Under the pieces are notes generated by a model. The model saw only the letters and a program-made list of their open reading frames with translations. It searched no databases and was not told the DNA's origin. From a virus, in IMG/VR virus record IMGVR_UViG_3300042563_000822, positions 1 to 43,816 of that record: a stretch of 43,816 nt of DNA; one strand, written 5' to 3'. Positions 8,833 to 17,127 of this stretch are shown here, piece after piece. Numbering within the stretch: the first letter of the stretch is position 1; every line of letters starts with the position of its first letter. Position numbers and translations under genes: made by a program.

Positions 8833-9093
8833 TCAAGAAGCATTTCTATCTTTCAAACGAAGTGCTTCTTGTCTGGTGTCTTCGAGCAACTCCTTAATCC
8901 AAACAAGTGCATCTGCCCTGCCGGATTGGTGTGCTCTCTTTTCTTCGTCTATGGCTTGATTTATAGCCAAATCAACTTCTTGCTTGATTGCCTTGTCAAG
9001 AATAAGATTAACAACGTCCCATAGGTCGCTTTGCCCAAATACAAGCGAGTTCTGTATCTTTTGCTTTTCTTGTTGTTCTTTTTGTGTTCTCAT
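8833..9093 (-). CDS. Small helical hypothetical protein downstream of portal
   Basis: 86 aa, predicted almost entirely helical and charged (MRTQKEQQEKQKIQNSL, then AIDEEKRAHQSGRADALVW). It begins 3 bases after the portal stop and is followed by 61 bp before the scaffold gene. Such short helical genes between portal and scaffold occur in many podoviruses without a known role. Not recognised. Confidence 0.6.
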   Translation of the reverse strand: MRTQKEQQEKQKIQNSLVFGQSDLWDVVNLILDKAIKQEVDLAINQAIDEEKRAHQSGRADALVWIKELLEDTRQEALRLKDRNAS

Positions 9094-9096
9094 AAA

Positions 9097-11283
9097 TTAA
9101 AGTCCGACAGGGTTAATAGCCTGTTGCATCTGGATGGGTTCTGCAAGTTCTTGCTGCTCACCGGCTTGCGCCTGTTTAGCGAACTGATTACCCACAGGAG
9201 AAACGCCAGTTCTTCCAATTTGGGCGTTCTTTTGTTGGCTAATTGACATTTGCAGGTTTTTAGAGTAATTCTGCAAGAGGGCTTGGAATACAGGGTCGCC
9301 TTTAGACGCTTGCTGGGCCTTCGGGTTCTTGCCCATAATATCCTGCATGGCTTGGAGTTTAGACCCTGCTTGCGGGTCGTTTTCTGTATACTGGGCTTCC
9401 ATCCCGTTAAGCATCAACGCAAGGTCGCTCTGAACGTCCTTATACTGTCTCTGTGTTGCCGTCTGCTGGTCGATAAGGATATCCTTGGCTGTTTCGGGTG
9501 CAATGGCTACTGCCATCGCTCTGATAAGTTTACCTCTATCAATAAGACCACCGGTATCCATAGGAAGAACAAACTGCTGGAAAGTCTTGAGTTTTTCTAA
9601 GACATAATCCGTGTCGTGCTCTCTGATGTCAAACTTGATTGCAAAGTCGAACATCATATGGTTTTCCATCATTGTGGCACTAATAGGAACCCCTGTTACT
9701 CTTTCGATTTCCTCGGGAAGCATGTATTGCATCGCAAGAGAAAAAACCTGCTTGTAAACAGAAGACCAAGCAAGGAAGAAGTTGTTGACCAAGAACTGCT
9801 GGGTCAACTGTGTCTGGGTCGGAACAACGTTGGGGTGGTATAGACCAAACTGCTGGGCGACGTTCTGCTCAATTCTTTCCATCAAGGAGAACGCAGTAGC
9901 AGGAGTGCCACTCGGACCTTGAAGATACTGATACTCATCGGGTCTGTTGACGGGGAGAAGTTGACCCGGGCCAATTCTTGTTTGGCTGGCGAGTCGCTTC
10001 GTTACCATTAGCGGAGGCGATACCTCAATTGCGGTTCTATCACGGATAGCATCTTGTTGAGCCTTTAGTTCTTCTTGCTCGGTGTAGAGTATTTCGGGAA
10101 CACCTCTGGACTCAACAATAGAGCGTCTAAGTCTTTCACGTCTGAACTCGATAAACGGATACTCCCCGTGGGCGTAGTCAAGGATTTCATGTTTACCATA
10201 CAGGTGTTCCTCGACTGTAGGAACAAATACCGTATAGTAGATTGCTTGGTTTCCGTTGTCGTCCAATTGCTTGGCGTAGGAATACACGACTTCTATGAGG
10301 TTATTGGCCTTTTCTATAGCATTCGGAACTGTGTTGACCAGAGGAATAATTTGAGAATCCTGAAGATAGCCGGTCTTTCCAGCAGTCTGAACGGCTTGGT
10401 CCATAAACTCTTCGTTCCAGCCTTCGGACTTGCCGATGCTTCTGAACTGAACTTCGGACATGAATGTTCTTTTGAAAATAACTCTAGCGTCCTGTATATC
10501 AACAGTCTCGGGAGGGAAAGCAATTTCGTCAAACGGTTTTAGAGTGGCAACTACTGGAAGGTTTCTAGAGATGTAAGGTTGTTCATATTCAGACCAGCCT
10601 TGCTTGTTGAGGTTTTTGCATACCACTTTCGCTTCCTCTTTAGAAATAGATAGTGCTTGTCCCATGACCATTATTCCTAGGTCGGAGTTAGGGTCAGACT
10701 TAATCATGTCCGTAGCCTGAGCCATAAGACCACCACCAGATTGGGCTGCGGCAGCAAGGTCTTCCATCTTGATAATTTCCTTTCGCTTAGAAATCTTTCT
10801 ATCCCAGCCAACGTGAACGCAAGACCAACCAAATTGGTATGTGTATTGCACCCAGAGTTCAGCCTCCCTAGTAAGTTCGTTTCTAATCTTATTCTCGACA
10901 ATCCATTGCATTAATGTTTGGGCTGCAGCCGCAACCTCTCCATCATTAACCTCCATTCCACTAACTTTGATATTGGCACGACTCCAGGAAGTCATCAGAA
11001 GAACTACCAGTTGGTTGATGGTGTTATCAATCAGTCTGTTCCTAACATCCGAAGCACCTTCAAACGGAAACGGTTCAAAACCTAAAGAGTCTTCGTGTTT
11101 TCTGCCGTCATCAGACTGACCTTCCCAGCGACACATACGCTGGTCGTCCGATGTGGTAAGCCTAGACATATTGCCACCATAGAAAAGGCAACGGTGCAGT
11201 TCGTCGTTGAGATACTGCACGTCTGGTTCGTCGCTCGCTTTAGCGATTTTATCCATCCCGTTGAGCCAAAATTGTTCAGACAT
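9097..11283 (-). CDS. Portal protein (podovirus type)
   Basis: 728 aa, the size of podovirus head-tail connectors. It encodes a dodecameric ring through which DNA enters and leaves. Seen are FPFEGASDVRNRLIDNTINQL near residue 75, a wing/stem region with many aromatic residues, HGEYPFIEFRRERL near 380, an ILYTEQEELKAQQDAIRDR helix near 410 typical of portal stem regions, and a long Gln-rich C-terminal tail (about 610-728) that may form a barrel or contact internal proteins. It follows terminase large subunit directly, the standard order. The start has no SD. Confidence 0.85.
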   Translation of the reverse strand: MSEQFWLNGMDKIAKASDEPDVQYLNDELHRCLFYGGNMSRLTTSDDQRMCRWEGQSDDGRKHEDSLGFEPFPFEGASDVRNRLIDNTINQLVVLLMTSWSRANIKVSGMEVNDGEVAAAAQTLMQWIVENKIRNELTREAELWVQYTYQFGWSCVHVGWDRKISKRKEIIKMEDLAAAAQSGGGLMAQATDMIKSDPNSDLGIMVMGQALSISKEEAKVVCKNLNKQGWSEYEQPYISRNLPVVATLKPFDEIAFPPETVDIQDARVIFKRTFMSEVQFRSIGKSEGWNEEFMDQAVQTAGKTGYLQDSQIIPLVNTVPNAIEKANNLIEVVYSYAKQLDDNGNQAIYYTVFVPTVEEHLYGKHEILDYAHGEYPFIEFRRERLRRSIVESRGVPEILYTEQEELKAQQDAIRDRTAIEVSPPLMVTKRLASQTRIGPGQLLPVNRPDEYQYLQGPSGTPATAFSLMERIEQNVAQQFGLYHPNVVPTQTQLTQQFLVNNFFLAWSSVYKQVFSLAMQYMLPEEIERVTGVPISATMMENHMMFDFAIKFDIREHDTDYVLEKLKTFQQFVLPMDTGGLIDRGKLIRAMAVAIAPETAKDILIDQQTATQRQYKDVQSDLALMLNGMEAQYTENDPQAGSKLQAMQDIMGKNPKAQQASKGDPVFQALLQNYSKNLQMSISQQKNAQIGRTGVSPVGNQFAKQAQAGEQQELAEPIQMQQAINPVGL

Positions 11284-11313
11284 AGTAATTGTTTATCTTA
11301 AGTTGTGAAAAAA

Positions 11314-12948
11314 TCAATAAGAACCTCCGCCAATAGGCTTGTAACTGTCGGAGTCCTCGTAGACCGGGTTCATTACAACGATGTAACGCAAAGCGTCAAT
11401 CGGGTCTTTAGAAGCACCCTTATCCCCATCGCTACCAGTCCACTCTCTCATGGAGTAAATCAAGTTCTGGCACTTGTCAGAGATAAACAGTTTTGGCTTA
11501 TTGACATATGAAATAGGTTCGCTTTGGTCAAAGTAGAGCCAGTCGTTAATCATTGACACTCCTTGTTCAATTTTGATACCTGCGGCTGGCTTAAAGTAAA
11601 TACCATTGTCACCCTCGTTGAGTAATTCAATAAGACTAACGCCTCCATCCTTGCCTATGGTCTGGGTAGCACCGGCACGTGGGTCAATGTATCGTTCGGA
11701 AATTAATTCGGGTTCTTGTCCTTCGTCTCCTGCTTCAGCGTTGAGAATAAGGTTACGATACTCGTCAAGACCCCTACCAGCAGAAGAACGCTGTGCTGGA
11801 CCTTCTCTACCATCTTGCTTAGAGTCTGGAAGTGCCCATTCTCCGTAGGTTTCGTCCGGGAACTCCCTGTAAATGTAGAAGTCGCCTTCTTTCGTCGCCC
11901 TACACCAGAGCATGAACCAGTTTCTCGCACCCGCTGGGTCGCACGACATGTAGTTTGTCCCTTCTTTGGGGATTTTGTCCGCCGGGATGATGTGCGTTTC
12001 CCCGAACATCGGGAATTGCGAGCCAACGAGTGCTTGCGCCCACCCGTATGCACGGATTTTCTTTTCATAATCGGTTTTGTTATCGAGTTGCTTCACCATC
12101 TGGTCAAATGGCGAATATACGTTAAACTTCGAATGAAACCATACAATACCCGAGGTCTTGCTGCGACCTTCAGCAAGATAAGGCATGTGACCCTTCGGGC
12201 AACCAGCCACATGAATGAGATTTTGCGGAAGAATGTCCGCTTTCTTTGTTTGCGTGAACTTACAGCCGCTAACATACTCCTTTACAACTTGAGAAAAGCC
12301 TCCAATCGGAGTAAAAGTGACAATAAGCCTGCCACGGCGAGTAAGAATACGATATCTAAGGGTTTGAATCCAATCCAGAGGCACAAGTTCGTCACACCAG
12401 ATAAAATCTGGCTCGCCACCTTCAATAACAACCTTATCTTGTGCATAATTCATGAAGATACATTGGCTTCCGTTGGGAAAAACAAATGAATTGTGGGAAA
12501 AGCCGTTCTTCAGAGAATATTGGATGTTGGTGATGCGTCCCTTTTTCATCGTCTTGTATTCAGACGGGATATATTTCCAGATTACGTTCTGTTGCATCTG
12601 GACGGACGATTGAGAAGTGGTGTGAATGCACCAAACAATAGCATTCGGCTTGTTGCAGAGAGTGAAAATAGCCCTTTTAGCCGCATATTCTGTTTTGCCG
12701 GCACGATTGCCACCTAAAATAAGCAATTCTTCTTTGTTTTTTAGCATTTCATCGGCATCTTTCCAATGGAATGGTTCATAGCCGTGGCGGTAAGGGTCTT
12801 CTTTTTCAGCAGTAATCTTATCTTCTCGCAGTTGTATGAGTTCAGCAACCTTATCAGCACCATCTCGCTCAATCATTACCCTTAGTTGCTCCTCCGTTGG
12901 CTTAATCAACAGCGGATGCTCTGTCATTTTGTCTAATATTTTGCTCAT
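11314..12948 (-). CDS. terL: Terminase large subunit
   Basis: 544 aa packaging motor. The ATPase domain shows Walker A GGNRAGKT (residues 79-86), Walker B FIWCDE (182-187) and a coupling segment near VTFTPIGG (210-217). The nuclease domain has the RNase H-like acidic residues in MSCDPAG (D337), YIDPRAG (about 430) and KDPIDALRY (about 520). It cuts concatemers and drives DNA into the prohead. ATGA overlap with the upstream ART-like gene. No small subunit is recognised next to it; candidates are the small genes at 14529 and 14795. Confidence 0.93.
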   Translation of the reverse strand: MSKILDKMTEHPLLIKPTEEQLRVMIERDGADKVAELIQLREDKITAEKEDPYRHGYEPFHWKDADEMLKNKEELLILGGNRAGKTEYAAKRAIFTLCNKPNAIVWCIHTTSQSSVQMQQNVIWKYIPSEYKTMKKGRITNIQYSLKNGFSHNSFVFPNGSQCIFMNYAQDKVVIEGGEPDFIWCDELVPLDWIQTLRYRILTRRGRLIVTFTPIGGFSQVVKEYVSGCKFTQTKKADILPQNLIHVAGCPKGHMPYLAEGRSKTSGIVWFHSKFNVYSPFDQMVKQLDNKTDYEKKIRAYGWAQALVGSQFPMFGETHIIPADKIPKEGTNYMSCDPAGARNWFMLWCRATKEGDFYIYREFPDETYGEWALPDSKQDGREGPAQRSSAGRGLDEYRNLILNAEAGDEGQEPELISERYIDPRAGATQTIGKDGGVSLIELLNEGDNGIYFKPAAGIKIEQGVSMINDWLYFDQSEPISYVNKPKLFISDKCQNLIYSMREWTGSDGDKGASKDPIDALRYIVVMNPVYEDSDSYKPIGGGSY

Positions 12949-14273
12949 TTAATTGTTGTCCAAAAAGGGGAAGACCTGATATTATTTTCAACGGATACCG
13001 TTTTCATCATAACCTCTCTTGCTTTCTTGCGAAGTTCACGTTCTTCTTTGGCTTGCTTGTCACTCATTTCAAGTTGAGCCATGCGTTGTTTATTTTCTTC
13101 GTCGGTTTCGGGTGTCCACATTGCTTCTGCGGGAGTCCCCTCTCTTGGTGTCATATTTCTGGCGTTCATTTCTTGACTAGATGCAACATAGGGCATCCCG
13201 TCAGGTCCGATGGCAATATCTCCTCCACCAAAAGCAAGTCTTCCGATGTCGGGAATCATTCCTACCGCACCAAGTGCGTTTCCGGTAATTCTGGCAGCAT
13301 TATTTAACACTTGAACCTTGGGATTAACTCGAGGCGGACCCCATACTTCAATTGGAGATATGTCGCCATACACGGGATTATTTGTGCTGATATTAACGAC
13401 ATTGCCTACTCTTCTTGCTCTGTTAGCCATTGTCTTGGGAACAAATATCTCTTGCTCAGGATTAGAAGACACCGAGTTTCCTAGCCTAATGCCATACTTT
13501 CGTGCCAATTCCTGTGCGTTATCTCCAGATGTAACAGCCTCAAATGAGGCAGCATCCCATCCTGCGTTTCTTCTTGTGTTTACCATTGTATCTCCAGGGA
13601 CTCCACGCAACAAAAATTCCTCTTCCGTTAATGCTGGTTTTGCATCCCAAGGACCATTAGGCATTCTGTATCTGTATTGCTCAGGGTCAATCAGCATACT
13701 AATAGGTCTGTTGTAAAAACTCATACCTCTTCCCATGACTTCCGCATTCTGGGATGAGTTAAGGTAAAACCCAAAAGGGTCTTGCATGCTTCTGGTGGCA
13801 TGATAACCTGGAGGAGTTGCACTTCTTGGTATCTGATAACCACGTCTGGTGACGTTCTCAAAATGTGTATCATACACATTGTTGGCTTCCTTGATGTCAA
13901 CCAAAGGAGTGAAGAATCTGTTCTCTACTCTGGCAGCGTTGCTTCTAGCCAACGCACTATCAGCCCTTAACAAATCGGTAAGCGTAACAGGCTCCGGAGA
14001 TGTTGCCAAAGCCTGAGCATAATTTCTTCTAACCGACGGATTTTGCCCACCAAGCCAAGCACTATCACCAGTTTGAACTCGGTAGGAAAATGAACCTTCA
14101 CTATCAATAGGAACACCACCCCTAGACCAGAACTCCCTAAACTTGTCAGACGTAATGTATCTGGATGCTACATCGGCATCGGTAAATGTGTTCTTTGAAA
14201 ACGGACGCACAGTCTCATATTGGTCCTGAGAAGCAAAACTTCCCGGAAAATATAGTCGGTCTTCGTCGTTCAT
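12945..14273 (-). CDS. Unknown 442-aa protein with ADP-ribosyltransferase-like R-S-E motifs
   Basis: The ATG at 14273 overlaps the stop of a small upstream ORF (ATGA); a TTG 13 codons earlier is a weaker alternative. In order it shows EEFLLRGVPG (about residues 218-227), WDAASFEAVTSGDNAQELARKYG (split at about 239-261) and NPEQEIFVPK (about 271-280). This order, an Arg after a hydrophobic strand, a Ser/Thr strand followed by a helix, then QxE followed by a hydrophobic-Pro strand, resembles the R-S-E arrangement of mono-ADP-ribosyltransferases, which many phages carry near head genes. The N-terminal 200 residues and the Met/Lys-rich C-terminus are unassigned. It lies just upstream of terL. The ART assignment is inference and needs structure prediction. 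Confidence 0.4.
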   Translation of the reverse strand: MNDEDRLYFPGSFASQDQYETVRPFSKNTFTDADVASRYITSDKFREFWSRGGVPIDSEGSFSYRVQTGDSAWLGGQNPSVRRNYAQALATSPEPVTLTDLLRADSALARSNAARVENRFFTPLVDIKEANNVYDTHFENVTRRGYQIPRSATPPGYHATRSMQDPFGFYLNSSQNAEVMGRGMSFYNRPISMLIDPEQYRYRMPNGPWDAKPALTEEEFLLRGVPGDTMVNTRRNAGWDAASFEAVTSGDNAQELARKYGIRLGNSVSSNPEQEIFVPKTMANRARRVGNVVNISTNNPVYGDISPIEVWGPPRVNPKVQVLNNAARITGNALGAVGMIPDIGRLAFGGGDIAIGPDGMPYVASSQEMNARNMTPREGTPAEAMWTPETDEENKQRMAQLEMSDKQAKEERELRKKAREVMMKTVSVENNIRSSPFWTTIK

Positions 14274-14407
14274 AGCCACATTAGTATCTTCATCGGGATG
14301 TATTGGTCCCAATCTTCTTCCTCAAAGTCGAACTCGTCTTCTTCGGGGTCCACATTAGCAAGCCTTACCCTTGTAGTTCTTATTTCGAGCACCACGTTCA
14401 GAGCCAT
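14270..14407 (-). CDS. Small acidic ORF overlapping its neighbours (45 aa)
   Basis: ATG at 14407, stop TGA overlapping the ATG at 14273. The second half is strongly acidic (VDPEEDEFDFEEEDWDQYIP), a composition unlikely in a random frame. The first 18 codons overlap the end of the 49-aa gene in another frame, so the true start may instead be a GTG at the VDPEED codon run. Function unknown. Coding status is moderate at best. Confidence 0.35.
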   Translation of the reverse strand: MALNVVLEIRTTRVRLANVDPEEDEFDFEEEDWDQYIPMKILMWL

Positions 14408-14504
14408 GCATCATCTTTTCCAACTTTTCCATCTTCTCATGACCAGACTTCTTCTCAGCGGCTTCATGACGCTTGCTAGCGTCCATCTTCTTTTTAGACT
14501 TCAT
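14355..14504 (-). CDS. Small Lys-rich protein (49 aa)
   Basis: MKSKKKMDASKRHEAAEKKS and onward, a highly basic, helical peptide ending in a Gly-Lys tail. The ATG at 14504 follows the stop of the 89-aa gene by 24 bp. Short Lys-rich proteins of this kind are common in phage head operons and may bind DNA or capsid, but nothing specific can be said. Confidence 0.55.
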   Translation of the reverse strand: MKSKKKMDASKRHEAAEKKSGHEKMEKLEKMMHGSERGARNKNYKGKAC

Positions 14505-14528
14505 AGGTTTAGTAACTGTAAATAGTTA

Positions 14529-14798
14529 TTACGATTTGTCAACTATTGCCCTAGCACCATCAAGCGAAATCTTAGAACAGTCCTTAAGCAAGGTTATATA
14601 GTTCTCATCAGTTTGTAAGTCTGTAAAGACAAGAACTTGGTCTTTTGCTTCCGGAAACTTAAGATACAAGACTCCTTGTATGCCATAATGCTCCAAGTTA
14701 GCAAGAAAAGTTCTTGCATGGGCTTCCATCTGTTCTTCGGCGTGAGCCGACAGAACTGAGGCTTTGCCTCGGCGGTTTTTTTTGGGCTTATCGCTCAC
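14529..14798 (-). CDS. Hypothetical 89-aa protein
   Basis: Basic N-terminus (MSDKPKKNRRGKASVL) followed by a small mixed alpha/beta domain with AEEQMEAHARTFLANLEHYG and KDQVLVFTDLQTDENYITLL. The start is GTG within a 4-base GTGA overlap with the upstream gene, so translation is coupled. As one of the two genes closest upstream of the head genes it is a position-based candidate for terminase small subunit, but it lacks an obvious DNA-binding HTH. Confidence 0.6.
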   Translation of the reverse strand: MSDKPKKNRRGKASVLSAHAEEQMEAHARTFLANLEHYGIQGVLYLKFPEAKDQVLVFTDLQTDENYITLLKDCSKISLDGARAIVDKS

Positions 14799-15238
14799 AC
14801 TATACGGCCTCGTTCGTCGGTTTTTACATTAGAATACCACGAACCCTCCTTGTTGACAGCCTCTATAATGGTTCCAGTTCGCAAAAACTTTGAATTAATA
14901 ACCTTTACTCGCTCCATTCGGCCTCGTATCTCGCAATCAACGAACTTTGTATTCTGAAACTTTCGACGAACAACAGCAGGACACTTCTCGATAGCCTTCG
15001 CCTTGACAGTTTCCTCGATAACAGGCTCGTCAGGGTGCTCGTCGTTGTCAACCTTAGCCCCCTTGGTAGCCAGCAGACCCACCAAACCCTTCATTGTCCA
15101 CTTGATAGCACCGGAATGACCCTTCGTCGTCGAGTCCTGCACCCAATCCTCACCCTTCACGAACCGACTCTTTCTTAGTTCAACCAACTCAGGCTTAGTA
15201 AACGGATACTTTTCAATGATTTGCTTCTCTTTGAACAT
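14795..15238 (-). CDS. Hypothetical DNA-binding-like protein, first gene of the virion operon
   Basis: 147 aa from the ATG at 15238 (a TTG four codons upstream is rejected). The N-terminus YPFTKPELVELRKSRFVKGE with IKWTMKGLVGLL looks like a winged-helix or MerR-like reader, and the C-terminal half (FQNTKFVDCEIRGRMERVKV, then a KVINSKFLRTG strand) is beta-rich. As the promoter-proximal gene beside the iteron region it could be a regulator or a divergent terminase small subunit. Neither is proven. Confidence 0.55.
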   Translation of the reverse strand: MFKEKQIIEKYPFTKPELVELRKSRFVKGEDWVQDSTTKGHSGAIKWTMKGLVGLLATKGAKVDNDEHPDEPVIEETVKAKAIEKCPAVVRRKFQNTKFVDCEIRGRMERVKVINSKFLRTGTIIEAVNKEGSWYSNVKTDERGRIV

Positions 15239-15920
15239 AGGTTTACCCAATATACATACCCTACTTCATATGTCTAATTAAAAATACACCCCACCAGTTT
15301 TCTGGTGGCCCCCTGTATCTATATACTATGTCTTTATCTCTATTACTATATGTCGCCAGTTTTCTGGCGGGGGTCCGCCAGTTTTCTAGCACCCCCCCAC
15401 CAGTTTTCCGGCGGGGGGTATAGGCATAAGTCAAGTGTTTTTGTATAAAAAGTCTATAGGGGGTAACCAATCTGCATCTGGCTGGCACCTGGACTAGTGG
15501 AATCCCCCCGACCCCACCTTTTTCTCTACTAGTGAACATAATAGCACTAGTAGTAGCGGCCGATTCTAGACCATTTGACAGTTCGCAAGGGTGTTCCCAT
15601 TACCCGGAATTGAAACCCCTCTAGAATCGCCAGCCAGACCCCTAGGATTGCAAGTCTCGGAATTGGTGGGGTAGGGAAATTGGACTAGATGGGGGCGGAT
15701 TGAAAATAGTCAAAATAGGGCTTGAACCGAACCCCAGTAGGGCTAGTGTCATGGACGTAGGGTGTTCATTGACAGTCAAACGAAAGCAGGCAGGGCTAAC
15801 GCCCCTGCGGTTCTCAGTAGTCCAAGGCCAATCGGCCAGCGGATGAACAGCGAACAGGGTCGGGGCAGAAACCTCGAACCGCTTGCTCTAGTGCGACAAT
15901 TAGAACCCCTCGAAAACGCC
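15239..15920. promoter_or_regulatory. Control region between the leftward virion operon and rightward small genes
   Basis: 682 bp without a supported gene, between divergent starts at 15238 (-) and 15921 (+). It holds the 22-bp iteron set at 15291-15413, C/G-tract spacers, and nine CTAG tetranucleotides between 15493 and 15892. No confident -35/-10 pair was found. A 92-codon leftward frame across 15261-15539 has repetitive, Arg-rich sequence derived from the iterons and is not taken as a gene. The region should contain the main leftward late promoter. Confidence 0.6.
15291..15413. repeat. Iteron/palindrome set, intergenic copy
   Basis: Three imperfect palindromes start at 15354, 15376 and 15398, exactly 22 bp apart: CGCCAGTTTTCTGGCG, CGCCAGTTTTCTAGCA and CACCAGTTTTCCGGCG, with 6-bp G/C spacers (GGGGTC, CCCCCC). 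A fourth, CACCAGTTTTCTGGTG, sits apart at 15292-15307. On the minus strand the core reads CGCCAGAAAACTGGCG and is followed by ACATATAGTA, the same core, period and flank as inside the replication initiator gene at 26308-26398. Likely binding sites for the phage initiator or a regulator. Confidence 0.88.
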
Positions 15921-16265
15921 ATGTCGGAAACCCCCAAGAAGAAGGCTCAGACCCTTCAGGAGTGGATGAAGTCCCGCTCCAAACAGGTGAACCCGGAGGT
16001 TGCCAAGTTGGTCATGGCAATCGAAACCGAGCAGGATAAGGACGCTGGTAAGCAGTCCATCCGTGGTAGGTTGGTAGTCGGTGGCAAGGTGGTTTGCATC
16101 ACGCTGGTTGGTTTCGAACAGTTGGAAATGCGTGGTCAATGGGTTCCGACCATGACCTACATTCGTGGTTCCGAAACCACGGAGCAGTTGGTCGAGGAAG
16201 TCGAATCCAAGGGTGCGGAGTTGCCCCCGGAGCAGAAGTCCGTGGAGAAGGACGAAACCGCCTAA
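15921..16265 (+). CDS. Hypothetical 114-aa protein
   Basis: Starts MSETPKKKAQTLQEWMKSRS; an in-frame extension upstream to 15762 has atypical composition and is not used. The central part RGRLVVGGKVVCITLVGFEQLEM is a beta-hairpin-rich core, followed by a Glu-rich tail (VEEVESKGAELPPEQKSVEKDE). First of two short rightward genes that face the leftward accessory block. Followed by paired GC hairpins. Possibly an early gene from the control region. Not recognised. Confidence 0.6.
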   Translation: MSETPKKKAQTLQEWMKSRSKQVNPEVAKLVMAIETEQDKDAGKQSIRGRLVVGGKVVCITLVGFEQLEMRGQWVPTMTYIRGSETTEQLVEEVESKGAELPPEQKSVEKDETA

Positions 16266-16278
16266 AGGTTTGGACTAG

Positions 16279-16324
16279 CCCCCCTAAGGGGTTCGACTAA
16301 CCCCCGTAAGGGGTTCCCCTTTTC
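16279..16324 (+). terminator. Two tandem GC hairpins after the 114-aa gene
   Basis: Two near-copies of GACTAxCCCCCxTAAGGGG follow each other (stems at 16281-16291 and 16302-16313, CCCC/GGGG with short TAA loops), then TTCCCCTTTT. They could act as a weak intrinsic terminator or as an RNA structure upstream of the next ATG at 16328, whose start they almost touch. The duplication itself is clear; the function is inferred. Confidence 0.5.
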
Positions 16325-16327
16325 CCC

Positions 16328-16633
16328 ATGAAAATAATAAAAGTCCCTCAAATCCTAGGTTATACCAAAGTCGTAAAAAAGAAGATAAGCCTGAAGGTAA
16401 CGAAAGACGTGAAAATCCCGACCAATGGACTTACGTGGGAGCAGCGAATCCTAAGAGAGCAGGAAGACAGAGAAAGGCGTGAACAGAAGATAATTGCCTA
16501 TCTCATGGCCGACAGAGCAGCCTCAAAAGTCCGGGAAAAAGTAGCAAAAGCAAGAAAGGTAAAGCATGAGTTCCAAGTTGGATGCGTCCGGGATAAGTTC
16601 ACCTTCTATAAGACTTTGGTCTGGTATACCTAA
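16328..16633 (+). CDS. Hypothetical basic 101-aa protein
   Basis: Basic and mostly helical. MKIIKVPQILGYTKVVKKK, then a charged helix with EQRILREQEDRERREQKI and a VREKVAKARKVKHE segment. A short aromatic tail ends the protein. Followed 6 bp later by a strong intrinsic terminator, so it is the last gene of this rightward unit. It may bind nucleic acid, judging by charge only. Confidence 0.55.
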   Translation: MKIIKVPQILGYTKVVKKKISLKVTKDVKIPTNGLTWEQRILREQEDRERREQKIIAYLMADRAASKVREKVAKARKVKHEFQVGCVRDKFTFYKTLVWYT

Positions 16634-16639
16634 AGCACG

Positions 16640-16663
16640 GCCCCCAGAAATGGGGGCTTTTTT
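16640..16663 (+). terminator. Rho-independent terminator
   Basis: GCCCCCA stem, GAAA loop, TGGGGGC stem, then six T. Textbook intrinsic terminator just after the stop of the 101-aa gene. Confidence 0.92.
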
Positions 16664-16740
16664 GTGCCTGTTTTGATCGAGCGCCAGGTGCTTCCTGCTG
16701 CCCGGCGGTTCCCACCATCCCACCCTACTTGATTTCTACT

Positions 16741-16900
16741 AGTTATAGTGTTATAGCATTACGACTATTAATCGAGTTATAGTATTACGAGAGTTCGAGT
16801 AGTTATAGTGTTATAGTATTACGAGTAGTTATAGTGTTATAGTATTACGTTATTCCCACTAGTTATAGTGTTATAGCGTTACTACTGTTAGAGCATTACG
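16741..16900. repeat. AT-rich tandem repeat array
   Basis: Four near-identical 23-bp units start at 16741, 16801, 16827 and 16861, each beginning AGTTATAGTGTTATAG and ending (C/T)(A/G)TTAC plus G or T. Two shorter degenerate copies lie at 16775-16789 and 16886-16900. Each unit contains an internal TTATAG-TG-TTATAG doublet. The two middle units are 26 bp apart. No gene is present; the array looks like a multi-site protein-binding region or an AT-rich unwinding element. From 16664 to 16740 and 16901 to 17127 nothing else was recognised. Confidence 0.85.
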
Positions 16901-17127
16901 TCATTCCGGCGATTGTTCTTGACGTGTTATTACTTGTCCCCCCTAATAACCCCCAGTCCTTCAAATTACCCTGTTATAGCCTTATTAGTGTTAGTTGTTT
17001 GACTATTAGTGAGTCTAGTCTAGTCTTTCCACCTGTAATAGTAGGGGTTGGGATAACACCTGGCGGTGGGCTGTGGGAACTGCAGATTTTGATAGTTACT
17101 AGAAGTCAAGTGGTCAAATGAGGGCAC

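Noticed and set aside
15261-15539. 92-codon leftward ORF across the control region
   Set aside because: It is formed by the iterons (repeated GGG/ENW and PARKLATYS segments), has odd composition and no fitting start. It is better explained as a noncoding copy of part of the initiator gene.
15541-15572. ACTAGTAGTAGCGGCCG followed by TCTAGA resembles cloning-vector or BioBrick junction sequence
   Set aside because: The match is partial, with extra bases inside, and the flanking DNA is continuous phage-like sequence rich in CTAG throughout. Chance similarity in a CTAG-rich region is more likely than vector contamination.
15762-15920. N-terminal extension of the 114-aa gene to 15762
   Set aside because: The extension is Pro/Arg/Gly-rich and unlike the rest. 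The internal ATG at 15921 gives a typical MSETPKKK start.
16741-16900. CRISPR array at the 23-bp repeats
   Set aside because: Spacing is irregular, the intervening bases are short and not unique spacer-sized, and no cas genes are present.
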